A DNA stretch of 64,000 nt, taken from positions 1,364,001 to 1,428,000 of the forward strand of contig NZ_AP022577.1 of NCBI RefSeq assembly GCF_010730955.1. Reading direction: 5' to 3'. The notes beneath the pieces were generated by a model. The model did not search any database, was not told the origin of the DNA, and saw nothing but the letters and a program-made list of their open reading frames with translations. The translations under genes and the position numbers were made by a program. Below, in pieces: positions 1 through 8,040 of this stretch (within the stretch, counting starts at the first letter, position 1; each line of letters begins with the position of its first letter). This stretch comes from Mycolicibacterium aubagnense (GTDB taxonomy: Bacteria; Actinomycetota; Actinomycetes; Mycobacteriales; Mycobacteriaceae).

Positions 1-5
1 GCTTT

Positions 6-305
6 GTGACGCAACAGATCACGCGCTTCCTGGCGATCTTCGCCGCCTGCAGCGCATTCTTCTTCATCCTGTACAACCTGCCCGCCCAGTGGTTCGCCAT
101 GCATCAGGATCCGTGGCCCGAGGACCTCTTGAAGCGCTCGTACTTCCTGATGGGTGTCTGCGGCGACGGCACCGACCGGGCCTGTCCCGATCCGTCGATC
201 CCGATTCCGCTGCAGAACTCGAGCTACGTCAACATCCACGGGCAGCTGGTGACGCCCGACGGTGTCACACTTCCGAAACTCGTTCCCGTCGAGAAGGGCA
301 AATGA
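6..305 (+). CDS. Small membrane-anchored hypothetical protein
   Basis: A 99-residue protein of unknown function with a GTG start five bases from the window edge, so its upstream context is not visible. Residues about 7-27 are strongly hydrophobic and form one membrane segment or uncleaved signal anchor. The remainder is polar, with two cysteines (in GVCGDG and RACPDP) that could form a disulfide outside the membrane. No CxxCH haem motif is present, so it is not a NorC-type cytochrome. Its stop lies one base before the start of the NorQ-like gene, with that gene's ribosome site inside its 3' end, so the two are almost certainly co-transcribed. It may belong to an oxidase or nitric oxide reductase-like locus that starts upstream. 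Confidence 0.7.
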   Translation: MTQQITRFLAIFAACSAFFFILYNLPAQWFAMHQDPWPEDLLKRSYFLMGVCGDGTDRACPDPSIPIPLQNSSYVNIHGQLVTPDGVTLPKLVPVEKGK

Positions 306-306
306 C

Positions 307-1125
307 TTGCTGAACAACACTTCTGCAGTTGTCAGACCGGTGCCGAACGCACCGTTCTACCGCGCCATCGGCGACGAGGTGGAGGTCTTCCGCGCGGCGT
401 CCCGCCGGGGACTGCCGGTGCTGCTGAAAGGCCCGACGGGATGCGGGAAGACCCGCTTCGTCGAGGCGATGGCGCACGAACTCGGGCGAGACCTGATCAC
501 CGTCGCCGGCCACGAGGACATGACGTCGGCAGACCTCGTCGGCAGGTTCCTGCTGAAGGGCGGTGAAACCGTCTGGGTGGACGGGCCGTTGACGCGGGCG
601 GTTCGCGACGGCGCCATCTGCTACCTCGACGAGATCGTGGAGGCGCGCCAGGACACCACCGTCGTCATCCATCCACTCGCCGACCACCGCCGCGAGCTGC
701 CGGTCGACCGGCTCGGCGTCACGCTGCCCGCGGCACCGGGCTTTCAGCTCGTCATCTCCTACAATCCCGGCTATCAGAGTGTCCTGAAGAACATCAAGGA
801 GTCCACCCGGCAACGGTTCGTCGCCATCGAGCTCGACTTCCCGCCGGCCGCCGCCGAGACGGAAATTGTGATGCACGAGGCCGGCATCGATGCCGAAACC
901 GCACGTGGTCTGGTCAAATTCGGCAACGCCATCCGCAACCTGGACGGCTCACCGCTTCGCGAAGTGGCGTCCACCCGCATGTTGATTCTGGCCGGCGAAC
1001 TCGTCGCGGAAGGACTCAGCATGCGCACTGCCGTCCAGTCGGCGGTCGTCAAGGTGCTCTCCGACGACCACGACATCGTCCGCGCCCTCGGCGAGCTCGC
1101 GGACGCCGTCCTCCCCCGGCCGTGA
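307..1125 (+). CDS. norQ: NorQ/CbbQ-type MoxR AAA+ ATPase
   Basis: An AAA+ ATPase of the CbbQ/NirQ/NorQ group, which works with a VWA-domain partner to activate or insert metal in enzymes such as nitric oxide reductase or RuBisCO. The 272-residue product has Walker A GPTGCGKT at residues 42-49, Walker B ICYLDEI around 104-110, and a CbbQ-type C-terminal region. A TTG start at 307 is chosen because AGAAGGG lies 8 bases upstream. A longer frame opening with GTG at 262 would overlap the preceding gene and lacks such a site. The stop overlaps the GTG of the NorD-like gene (GTGA), indicating translational coupling. The client enzyme is not in the window, so the nor assignment over cbb or gvp is by family resemblance. 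Confidence 0.85.
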   Translation: MLNNTSAVVRPVPNAPFYRAIGDEVEVFRAASRRGLPVLLKGPTGCGKTRFVEAMAHELGRDLITVAGHEDMTSADLVGRFLLKGGETVWVDGPLTRAVRDGAICYLDEIVEARQDTTVVIHPLADHRRELPVDRLGVTLPAAPGFQLVISYNPGYQSVLKNIKESTRQRFVAIELDFPPAAAETEIVMHEAGIDAETARGLVKFGNAIRNLDGSPLREVASTRMLILAGELVAEGLSMRTAVQSAVVKVLSDDHDIVRALGELADAVLPRP

Positions 1126-2813
1126 CCGATTCTGCCGGCCCCGAGCAGTTTCGGCTCCTCGCCACCCATGTCGCGGGCCGACCGGTCGATATCGCCGCGG
1201 CGCGGGAGGGTGGTGCCGCGTATACCGATGGCCAGGTCGTCTACGTCTCCGCGGCGCCGCCCGCACAGCAGCGCAGCGAGGTGCTGGTGCAGAGCGCGCT
1301 ACTCGGCGCGGGCAGCCTCGATGCGGCCATGCTGAAGTCGCTCCGCGGCCGTCCTGCGGTGGCGCGACGCTACCTGGCGCTGGAAGGTCGCCGGGTGCTG
1401 GCCGAACTATCCCGCGACCTGCCACTCGCCGCCGAACTCGGTGCCGGCGAACCTCACACGGGCAGTGCCGGCCAGTCACTGCGGATCGCCAAGGGCCGCA
1501 CGGCCGTCGAGGACGCGCCGGACTGGTTCGGCGTCATCAAACCTTCTCGGCTGCTGGCCTCGCCGATGGGTCCCGGCGCGCGCCCGACCGACAAGGACCT
1601 GCAGCTGAAATTCGAGGTGCCGGAGGTTCAGGAGGAACTGGGCGACGATGAATCGGACGGGGAAGCAGAAGACTCAGAGGACAGCAAGATCCTCAAGCTT
1701 TTCGAAGCGCCAATGGCGTCGCGAACGATGTCTGATTTCCTGTCCAAGCTGTTCGGCAGCTCGCGATCGAAGGGCGAGGACAACGCCGGCGCCGAGATGC
1801 AGATCGGCAGCGTTCGGCGGGTCGGCAAGGTCGGCCCCGATGCACGGCCCTTACCCACGCAGATCCGCTTCACCGACGACCGCCGTCCCGGTGCCACGCT
1901 GGGAGTCGGCGGCGCTCTCCATCCGGAGTGGGACGTCTTCGCGGGCCGGTACAAAGAGGACTGGTGCCGGGTCATCGACTTTCCGCTGACCGCCGCCGCA
2001 GATGTGTCCGCTGCCGGGGTCCCGCACGACGATGTGCTGCGGCGACGGCTGTCTCGAATCGGGCTCGGTCCCAAAGTTCTTCGTGGCCGAGCCGACGGCG
2101 ACGAGCTGGACCTCGAAGCGCTGATCGACCTGTTCGTCGACCTCCGCTCCGGCTTCTCGCCGCCTGAGCACGTGTATCTGGAGCAGCGCAAGCTCTCGCG
2201 TAATCTCGGCGTGCTCATCTTGGTCGATGCCTCGGGTTCGGCAACCGAGACCGACTCCGACGGACTGGCCGTCCATGAACACCAGCGCCGGGCGGCTGCC
2301 ACCATGGCCGCCGTGCTCGAAGAGCTCGGCGACCGCGTGGCCGTCTACGGTTTCCGGTCGCGGGGCCGCCACGCCGTCCACCTGCCTGCGATCAAGCCAT
2401 TCGGGCAGCGGTTCGGCGCCGTGGGATGCGCTCGGCTGAATCAGCTTGAGCCGTCCGGCTATACCCGGCTGGGCGCCGCGATCCGTGGCGGCGGCGAAAT
2501 CCTCAAGGAGCAGGCGGGCACACCGAACCGGCTGCTCCTCGTCCTGTCCGACGGATTCCCCTACGACGACGGCTACGAGGGCCGCTATGCAGAAGCCGAC
2601 GCGCACAAAGCACTCGAAGAGTTGCGCCTGGACGGCGTTGCCTGCCTGTGCCTTTCGATCGGCGGCGCCAGTGAGACCGAAGCCCTCGAACGCGTCTTCG
2701 GCTCCGCCAGCCATGCCAGTGCCGGCACCCTGGCCGAGCTGAGCCCGCGCATGGATGAGCTGTTCCTGTCGTCCCTGCGCGAGTTGGCCGCACCGAAACC
2801 GGCGGGCAGTTAG
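1122..2813 (+). CDS. norD: NorD/CbbO-type VWA-domain activator protein
   Basis: Partner of the AAA+ ATPase directly upstream. NorD/CbbO proteins carry a C-terminal von Willebrand A domain and act as adaptors that bring the ATPase to its client enzyme. The 563-residue product has a complete MIDAS metal motif DASGS at about residues 369-373, after an acidic linker (about 165-190, rich in D and E). The ending is typical of the VWA fold, with LLLVLSDGFPYDDGYEG near residue 470. The GTG start overlaps the ATPase stop by four bases. No catalytic oxidoreductase subunit follows: a phosphotransferase gene starts about 80 bases on, behind its own spacer. NorE/NorF-like subunits lie about 23 kb away and could belong to the same system. 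Confidence 0.83.
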   Translation: MTDSAGPEQFRLLATHVAGRPVDIAAAREGGAAYTDGQVVYVSAAPPAQQRSEVLVQSALLGAGSLDAAMLKSLRGRPAVARRYLALEGRRVLAELSRDLPLAAELGAGEPHTGSAGQSLRIAKGRTAVEDAPDWFGVIKPSRLLASPMGPGARPTDKDLQLKFEVPEVQEELGDDESDGEAEDSEDSKILKLFEAPMASRTMSDFLSKLFGSSRSKGEDNAGAEMQIGSVRRVGKVGPDARPLPTQIRFTDDRRPGATLGVGGALHPEWDVFAGRYKEDWCRVIDFPLTAAADVSAAGVPHDDVLRRRLSRIGLGPKVLRGRADGDELDLEALIDLFVDLRSGFSPPEHVYLEQRKLSRNLGVLILVDASGSATETDSDGLAVHEHQRRAAATMAAVLEELGDRVAVYGFRSRGRHAVHLPAIKPFGQRFGAVGCARLNQLEPSGYTRLGAAIRGGGEILKEQAGTPNRLLLVLSDGFPYDDGYEGRYAEADAHKALEELRLDGVACLCLSIGGASETEALERVFGSASHASAGTLAELSPRMDELFLSSLRELAAPKPAGS

Positions 2814-2891
2814 ACCGCAGGTATCAAGTACTTAACATTTTCCCGGCAGTGCGATATGACTGAGAAGACGACTATCTCGTCATGAGGTCGA

Positions 2892-3920
2892 ATGAGTGGG
2901 GAACCTGTGATCGACGTTGCGCACCTTGCTGATTGGATGGACCGGTCGGGATTACCCGGCACAGGCGAACCCCTCGAAGCCACATACCTGTCCGGCGGCA
3001 CGCAGAACGTCATCTACCGGATCACGCGCGGCGACCACACCTGCGTCCTCCGCATGCCGCCACCGGAGGCTCCGGCCGACCGCGACAAGGGCATCCTGCG
3101 TGAGTGGCGCATCATCGAAGCCCTCGACGGCACCGAGGTGCCGCACACCGCAGCGGTGGGGGTGTGCGAGGACGCGACGGTACTCGGCCGGCCGTTCTAT
3201 TTGATGGGCCATGTCGACGGTTGGTCGCCCATGGACCAGCACGGCGTATGGCCCGACCCATTCCGCAGCGACGTCGACGCGCGTGCCGGTCTGTCGTATC
3301 AACTGGCCGAAGGCATCGCCCTACTGTCCAAGGTCGATTGGAAAGCCAAGGGCCTGCACGACCTTGGTCGCCCCGACGATTTCCATGAGCGCCAGGTCGA
3401 TCGCTGGACCGCCTTCTTCGAGCGCATCCAGGGCCGACAGATCGACGGCCTGGGCGTCACCACCGAGTGGCTGCGCAATCACCGTCCCCTCGACTTCATC
3501 CCGGGGCTCATGCACGGCGACTACCAGTTCGCCAATGTGATGTACCGGCACGGCGCACCGGCAACGATGGCCGCGATCGTCGACTGGGAGATGGGTACGG
3601 TTGGCGATCCCAAGCTGGATCTGGGTTGGATGGTGCAGAGCTGGCCGGAGAATACCGATGTGCCGTCGGCCATGAACTACGTCGATATGCGCGGGATGCC
3701 TTCGCGCACAAAGATCGTCGACCACTACGCCGAGGTTTCCGGACGCCAGGTCGACGACCTCGACTACTACCTCGTGCTGGCCAAGTGGAAGCTGGCGATC
3801 GTGCTGGAGCAGGGCTTCCAGCGAGCCGGTGACAATGAGAAACTCCTCGCCTATGGACCTGTCATCACTTCGCTGATGCGCGAAGCGGCCGAACTCGCCG
3901 AGTCCAGCGACTACCGGTGA
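2892..3920 (+). CDS. Phosphotransferase family protein (APH / ACAD10-like kinase)
   Basis: A 342-residue aminoglycoside phosphotransferase-fold kinase of the kind found beside acyl-CoA dehydrogenases, related to the kinase part of eukaryotic ACAD10/11, which phosphorylates hydroxyacyl-CoA. Visible motifs are the nucleotide-binding start (YLSGGTQNVIYRI, about residue 33), the catalytic loop HGDYQFANVMY (about 207-217; D catalytic, N metal-binding) and the metal motif VDWEMGTVGDPKLDLGW. The ATG start has GAGG five bases upstream. The stop overlaps the GTG of the quinone oxidoreductase, so the two form an operon. A drug-resistance role is unlikely given the catabolic context. The substrate is not known. 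Confidence 0.85.
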   Translation: MSGEPVIDVAHLADWMDRSGLPGTGEPLEATYLSGGTQNVIYRITRGDHTCVLRMPPPEAPADRDKGILREWRIIEALDGTEVPHTAAVGVCEDATVLGRPFYLMGHVDGWSPMDQHGVWPDPFRSDVDARAGLSYQLAEGIALLSKVDWKAKGLHDLGRPDDFHERQVDRWTAFFERIQGRQIDGLGVTTEWLRNHRPLDFIPGLMHGDYQFANVMYRHGAPATMAAIVDWEMGTVGDPKLDLGWMVQSWPENTDVPSAMNYVDMRGMPSRTKIVDHYAEVSGRQVDDLDYYLVLAKWKLAIVLEQGFQRAGDNEKLLAYGPVITSLMREAAELAESSDYR

Positions 3921-4885
3921 AAGCCGTCGTCTGCCCCGGTTACGGGCCGCCAGAGGTGGTCCGCGTCGATGACGTCCCGGCGCCCGCCTTGGACACGGGG
4001 CAGGTGCGGATCCGCGTCAACGTTGCCGCGGTGAACTTTCCCGACGTGCTGTTCATCGCGAATCAGTACCAGGTGAGTGTGCCCACCCCGTTCGTGCCGG
4101 GTAGCGAATTTGCCGGCATCATCATCGAAGTCGCCAACGCCGCAGGCGATTTCGCGGTCGGCGACCGGGTATCCGGTGCCGCACTGCATGGCGCCTTCGC
4201 CGAGGAGGTGGTGGCGCCCGCCGCCGGACTGACCCGCATCCCCGACGGCGTCGACGACCGGACCGCCGCCGCATACGGCGTCGCCCACGGCACCGCCTAC
4301 CACGCACTGCGGTCCGCGGCGCAAGTCGACGCCGGGCAGGACCTCGTGGTGCTGGGCGCCGGGGGCGGTGTCGGGTTGGCTGCCGTGCAACTGGGGGTCC
4401 TGCTCGGCGCGACGGTCACGGCGGTGGCGTCATCGGATGAAAAGCTCTCGGCGGCAGCGTCATACGGCGCCGTCCACCTGGTGAAGCACGGCACTTCGGA
4501 CCTGCGCGGCGCCTTGCGTCAGGCCGTCCCCGACGGCGCGCACGCGGTCATCGACCCGGTCGGGGGCGCTGTCGCCGAACCAGCGCTGCGATCATTGCGG
4601 CCCGGTGGCCGCTTCGTCACCGTCGGCTTCGCGTCGGGTGTCATCCCCCGCATCCCACTGAATCTCGTGCTCGTCAAGGGCGTGCACATCATCGGCTTCC
4701 AGCTCCGCGACATCCCGCCCGGCGAATTCCATCGCAACCGAACGGAACTCACCGAACTACTGACCGCTGGGCAGGTCGTGCCCCACGTCGGCGCCGTCTT
4801 CCCGCTCGACGACGCCGCGCGGGCCCTGCGCCTGGTTGCCGACGGCAAGGCCATCGGCAAGGTCCTCATCGAGGTCACCAGCTAG
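3917..4885 (+). CDS. NADPH:quinone oxidoreductase-like MDR protein
   Basis: A zinc-independent medium-chain dehydrogenase/reductase of the quinone oxidoreductase (QOR) type, 322 residues. An N-terminal GroES-like domain (about 1-120) is followed by a Rossmann domain with the NADPH fingerprint GAGGGVGLAAVQLG near residues 145-160. The structural-zinc cysteine cluster of zinc alcohol dehydrogenases is absent. The GTG start overlaps the stop of the kinase gene (GTGA). Members reduce quinones or enoyl compounds with NADPH, and the real substrate is unknown. It converges with the next gene, with only 22 bases between the two stops. Confidence 0.87.
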   Translation: MKAVVCPGYGPPEVVRVDDVPAPALDTGQVRIRVNVAAVNFPDVLFIANQYQVSVPTPFVPGSEFAGIIIEVANAAGDFAVGDRVSGAALHGAFAEEVVAPAAGLTRIPDGVDDRTAAAYGVAHGTAYHALRSAAQVDAGQDLVVLGAGGGVGLAAVQLGVLLGATVTAVASSDEKLSAAASYGAVHLVKHGTSDLRGALRQAVPDGAHAVIDPVGGAVAEPALRSLRPGGRFVTVGFASGVIPRIPLNLVLVKGVHIIGFQLRDIPPGEFHRNRTELTELLTAGQVVPHVGAVFPLDDAARALRLVADGKAIGKVLIEVTS

Positions 4886-4907
4886 CGCGAGCAGTCTCGC
4901 TCGGACG

Positions 4908-5405
4908 TCAGCTCGCCGGAACGAGGTCCGCGGCAACCGAGGCCATCATGCCGATGCGGAACGTCTCGACCGAGTTCACCGCCCGCTGAACGCCACAGGC
5001 GGCCAGCGCTTGCGATTTGAAAGCCCGTGCCGCAGCGCTCAATTCATGATGAACGATATCGATGCCGGGCAACTCGGCAGGACACGCCTCGCCCCACAAC
5101 GTGACCTCGGTCTGACCGGCCGCCAACGCCGCCAGCACTCCCGTGCGCACCCGCGCGTCGGTGTCGAACAGGTGGGCCGCGACGGCGACCGTCTGCGGGT
5201 GCGGCCGGGTCCTGCCCTCGACGAATGCCGAGTCGAGTTCCGCGGCATGGACACCCAGGATCTGCAGCGGGCGGTCATCCTCGTCGCCATCAGCGATCAG
5301 CACGGTGACATCCCAGCCTGCCGTCACTCGGTCGAACAACCAGCCACCGGCATTCTCGACGGCCTCCGCCACCGTGGCGGCGACGACGTCGAGGCGATAC
5401 CGCAT
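4908..5405 (-). CDS. Hypothetical protein coupled to a TetR gene
   Basis: A 165-residue soluble protein of no recognised family. The ATG start at 5405 is chosen because it overlaps the stop of the TetR gene upstream (ATGA), the usual coupling here. A longer reading frame would run into that gene. It starts MRYRLDVVAATVAEAVENAGGW and shows alternating alpha/beta character with a repeated FDR/LFD pattern, but no catalytic motif I can name. Coupling suggests a role tied to the regulator or its signal. It ends convergent with the quinone oxidoreductase; a 5-bp stem (4887-4900) between them is the only terminator-like structure. Confidence 0.68.
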   Translation of the reverse strand: MRYRLDVVAATVAEAVENAGGWLFDRVTAGWDVTVLIADGDEDDRPLQILGVHAAELDSAFVEGRTRPHPQTVAVAAHLFDTDARVRTGVLAALAAGQTEVTLWGEACPAELPGIDIVHHELSAAARAFKSQALAACGVQRAVNSVETFRIGMMASVAADLVPAS

Positions 5406-6007
5406 CAGGGGACCGTCGGAGCGAGCTCCCGGCGCAACGACTCCACGTAGTCCTTGAACACGTCGGTCACCGGCATCGAAGGATCGAGTAACCATAATGT
5501 CTCCATTCCGTTGACAAAGGCCAAAATCTGTACCGCCTTGACGGCGGGGTCCATGTCGCTGCGATAGCGGCCCGCCTCTTGGGCTTCCCGGATGCCGTCG
5601 CTGAGGATTTTGAGCGCGGCCCGGTAGCGCAGGTGCATGCGGTCATGCAACGGGGCGTCGGGCAGGATGTTCTCGACCAACAGCACAGCGAACGTGCCGA
5701 CGAGTTCCGGCGACCGTTCGAACCGCTCCGGTACGTGCATCAGTTCTTCGATCAGGTCGCCACTGCGGTCGGCATGAGCGTCGTCGTCGGCGTCGCGGGC
5801 GTCGAGCACTGCATGCAGCAGCTGCTCCTTGGATTCGAAGTGGTGCAGCAGGCCGGCAGGCGTCACCCCCGCCTCGCGGGCGATCTGAGCCAATGACGTA
5901 CTGCGCCAACCATTTCGGGCCAGCAGACGTTGCGCAACCTCGAGGATCCGCGCCTTGCGGTCGTCACCCTTGGCGAAGAGCGCGGCGTAGGGACGAGGCT
6001 CCGTCAC
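5405..6007 (-). CDS. TetR-family transcriptional regulator (probably autoregulated)
   Basis: A 200-residue TetR repressor. The N-terminal helix-turn-helix is clear (SLAQIAREAGVTPAGLLHHF, about residues 38-57, then ESKEQLL), and the C-terminal ligand domain is unrelated to named regulators. A GTG start at 6007 is preferred: AGGGAG sits a few bases upstream, and the alternative ATG at 6043 would put a perfect operator palindrome (6021-6062) inside the coding region. It is cotranscribed with the downstream hypothetical gene (4-base overlap). The likely target is its own promoter and possibly the beta-oxidation operon that ends just upstream; the ligand may be an acyl-CoA of that pathway (inference). 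Confidence 0.85.
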   Translation of the reverse strand: MTEPRPYAALFAKGDDRKARILEVAQRLLARNGWRSTSLAQIAREAGVTPAGLLHHFESKEQLLHAVLDARDADDDAHADRSGDLIEELMHVPERFERSPELVGTFAVLLVENILPDAPLHDRMHLRYRAALKILSDGIREAQEAGRYRSDMDPAVKAVQILAFVNGMETLWLLDPSMPVTDVFKDYVESLRRELAPTVP

Positions 6008-6020
6008 GCCTGCTCCCTTC

Positions 6021-6062
6021 GGCCAAACCAACCTAGTGAACACACAGTAGGTTGGTTTGGCC
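6021..6062. promoter_or_regulatory. Perfect 15-bp inverted repeat, candidate TetR operator
   Basis: GGCCAAACCAACCTA (6021-6035) and TAGGTTGGTTTGGCC (6048-6062) are exact reverse complements separated by 12 bases. The repeat lies directly upstream of the GTG of the TetR gene and after the end of the ACAD gene on the same strand. Position and symmetry fit an autoregulatory TetR operator. A terminator is less likely because no T-run follows on either strand. Confidence 0.7.
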
Positions 6063-6103
6063 GGTGTGACAAGGGTCTCAGCGGAATTGTTTCCGCTGAG
6101 CGG

Positions 6104-7252
6104 TCACAGGCCCAGCGACTTCGCGATGATCAGCTTCATCACCTCGCTCGTACCTGCATAGATTCGCGCCACGCGAGCATTCATGTACAGCCGCGTGATC
6201 GGGTATTCGAGCATGTAGCCGTACCCGCCGAACAACTGGACGCAGCGGTCGACCACGCGGGCCTGAACCTCGGTGCAGAACAGCTTGACGCGCGCCGCGT
6301 CGGCGCCGGACAGCTCGCCTGCATTCAGCTCGGAGACGGCCTTGTCGATCATGGTCTGGGCCGCCTCGATCTCGGCCGACATCGCGGCGAGTTCGAACTT
6401 GGTGTTCTGGAATGACGCCACCGGCGTGCCGAAAGCCTTGCGCTCCTTGACATATTCGATGGTCGTTGCCACCGCGGCACGCGCCTGGCAGACAGACCCG
6501 ACGGCGACCGTCATCCGCTCCTGCGGCAGGTTGTGGCCGAGGTAGCCGAACGCCTCGCCCTCCTCCCCCAGCAGGTTGGCCGCCGGGACCCGCACATCGG
6601 TGAAGGCGAGTTCGACAGTGTCCTGCTCCTTACAGCCCATCTTGTCCAGCACCCGGCCCTTTTCGAAGCCCGGCATGCCGTCCTCCACGACGATCAACGA
6701 CAATCCGCGCCGGCGGTTCTCCGGATCAGTAGAGGTACGGGCCACCACGATCACCAGGTCGGCCAGCAGCCCACCGGTGATGAACGTCTTGGCGCCGTTG
6801 AGGACGAAGGTGTCACCGTCGCGGACCGCGGTGGTCCGCACCCCGGCGAGATCGGAACCCGTACCGGGCTCGGTCATCGCGACGGCCGTCAGCAAGGTGC
6901 CGGCCGCCAGGCCGGGAAACCAACGAGCGCACTGTTTGTCGTTGGCGTAGCGCAGGAAGTACGGCAGAATCACGTCGAGCTGGGTACGGACCGTCGAGAG
7001 CGTGACGAGCGCGCGCGCCGCTTCTTCTTGCAGCACGACGTTGTAGCGGTAGTCGGGCAGTCCCGATCCCCCGTACTCCTCGGGGATGGCCATGCCGAGC
7101 ATCCCCAGCGAGCCCATCTTCTCGAAGATCGAACGGGGCATCTGACCGGCCTTCTCCCAATCGGCGAAGGATGGCTCCACCTCCTTGGCGACGAAGTCGC
7201 GGACCAACTTCCGGAAGGACTCGTGGTCTTCGGTGAACAGATCGCGGCGCAT
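6104..7252 (-). CDS. Acyl-CoA dehydrogenase
   Basis: FAD-dependent acyl-CoA dehydrogenase, 382 residues, catalysing alpha,beta-desaturation of an acyl-CoA in beta-oxidation. It carries the substrate/FAD signatures TEPGTGSDLAGVRT (about 127-140) and FITGG (about 160), a helix-G PQERM that can supply the base, and the C-terminal signature IYAGTSEVMK. The ATG at 7252 overlaps the stop of the enoyl-CoA hydratase gene and gives a standard N-terminus (MRRDLFTEDHE). It is the last gene of the six-gene minus-strand operon that starts at 12473. The chain-length or ring substrate cannot be told from sequence. Confidence 0.92.
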   Translation of the reverse strand: MRRDLFTEDHESFRKLVRDFVAKEVEPSFADWEKAGQMPRSIFEKMGSLGMLGMAIPEEYGGSGLPDYRYNVVLQEEAARALVTLSTVRTQLDVILPYFLRYANDKQCARWFPGLAAGTLLTAVAMTEPGTGSDLAGVRTTAVRDGDTFVLNGAKTFITGGLLADLVIVVARTSTDPENRRRGLSLIVVEDGMPGFEKGRVLDKMGCKEQDTVELAFTDVRVPAANLLGEEGEAFGYLGHNLPQERMTVAVGSVCQARAAVATTIEYVKERKAFGTPVASFQNTKFELAAMSAEIEAAQTMIDKAVSELNAGELSGADAARVKLFCTEVQARVVDRCVQLFGGYGYMLEYPITRLYMNARVARIYAGTSEVMKLIIAKSLGL

Positions 7253-8040
7253 CAAGACTCCAATCTGGGCACGGCCCACCGGCCGGTGAACGTCGGTTCG
7301 CGTTTGGCGGCGAATGCCGCATACGCCTCCGCGGCATCCGCGGTGGCGAAATTGACTGCCTGGGATCGGGATTCGTTGGCCAGCGCTTCCCGGAGGGTGG
7401 CGTCGGCGCCCTGGTTCAGCAAGGCCTTGGCCTGACCGAGCGCCACCGGTGGGCCCGCCGCCAGTCGCGCGGCGAGATCGTCGACGAAGCCGTCGATCTC
7501 GGCCCCCGACACCACCCAGGTCACCAGACTGAGCGCCTGGGCCTCATCGGCGTCGATCGTCTCGGCCAGCAGTGCAAGCCTTTTGGCCTGCTGGAGGCCG
7601 ACGATCTTGGGCAACAGCCAGGAGCCGCCGAGGTCGAGAGACAGCCCGCGCCTCGAAAAGATCTGGGAAAACCGCGATTCCGGGGTGGCGACCACGAAAT
7701 CGCACCCGAGCGCCAGGTTCCAGCCCGCGCCGACCGCGACGCCGGTGACCTTCGCGATGGTGGGCAACGACAGCTCATGCAGCGCCACCGCGACATCGGT
7801 GAGCTTCTGCAGTTTGCGCAGTGGGTGGATGTCCTCGGGCTCGGAGATGTCCGCCCCTGAGCAGAATGCTCCCCCGGCGCCGGTGAGTACCACCGCCCGC
7901 AGCCCGGGATCGCGGTCCGCCGCATGCAGCTCCTCCGCCAGCCGCACCCATAGTTCGGGGTTGATGGCGTTCTTGCGTTCCGGACGGTTCAGTGTCAAGG
8001 TGCGGACGCCGTCACGGTCCTCGCGGAGCAGCACACTCAT
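7252..8040 (-). CDS. Enoyl-CoA hydratase/isomerase
   Basis: Crotonase-fold protein of 262 residues that hydrates or isomerises an enoyl-CoA. The start is ATG 8040, overlapping the CoA-transferase stop (ATGA); reading further upstream would overlap the whole CoA-transferase end. Signatures are LNRPERKNAINPELW (about 15-29), the oxyanion-hole region GAGGAFCSGADIS (about 59-71) and VAVGAGWNLALGCDFVVA (about 97-114). It sits between a CoA-transferase and an ACAD in a tightly overlapping operon, so it probably handles the product of one of the two ACADs. Confidence 0.92.
   Translation of the reverse strand: MSVLLREDRDGVRTLTLNRPERKNAINPELWVRLAEELHAADRDPGLRAVVLTGAGGAFCSGADISEPEDIHPLRKLQKLTDVAVALHELSLPTIAKVTGVAVGAGWNLALGCDFVVATPESRFSQIFSRRGLSLDLGGSWLLPKIVGLQQAKRLALLAETIDADEAQALSLVTWVVSGAEIDGFVDDLAARLAAGPPVALGQAKALLNQGADATLREALANESRSQAVNFATADAAEAYAAFAAKREPTFTGRWAVPRLES

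Noticed and set aside
2892..3920. Aminoglycoside resistance gene
   Set aside because: The APH fold is shared with acyl-CoA dehydrogenase-associated kinases, and the neighbours are catabolic; nothing supports antibiotic modification.
6021..6062. Intrinsic terminator for the upstream ACAD operon
   Set aside because: The stem has no T-run on either strand and the 12-base centre and position before a TetR gene fit an operator better. Termination cannot be fully excluded.
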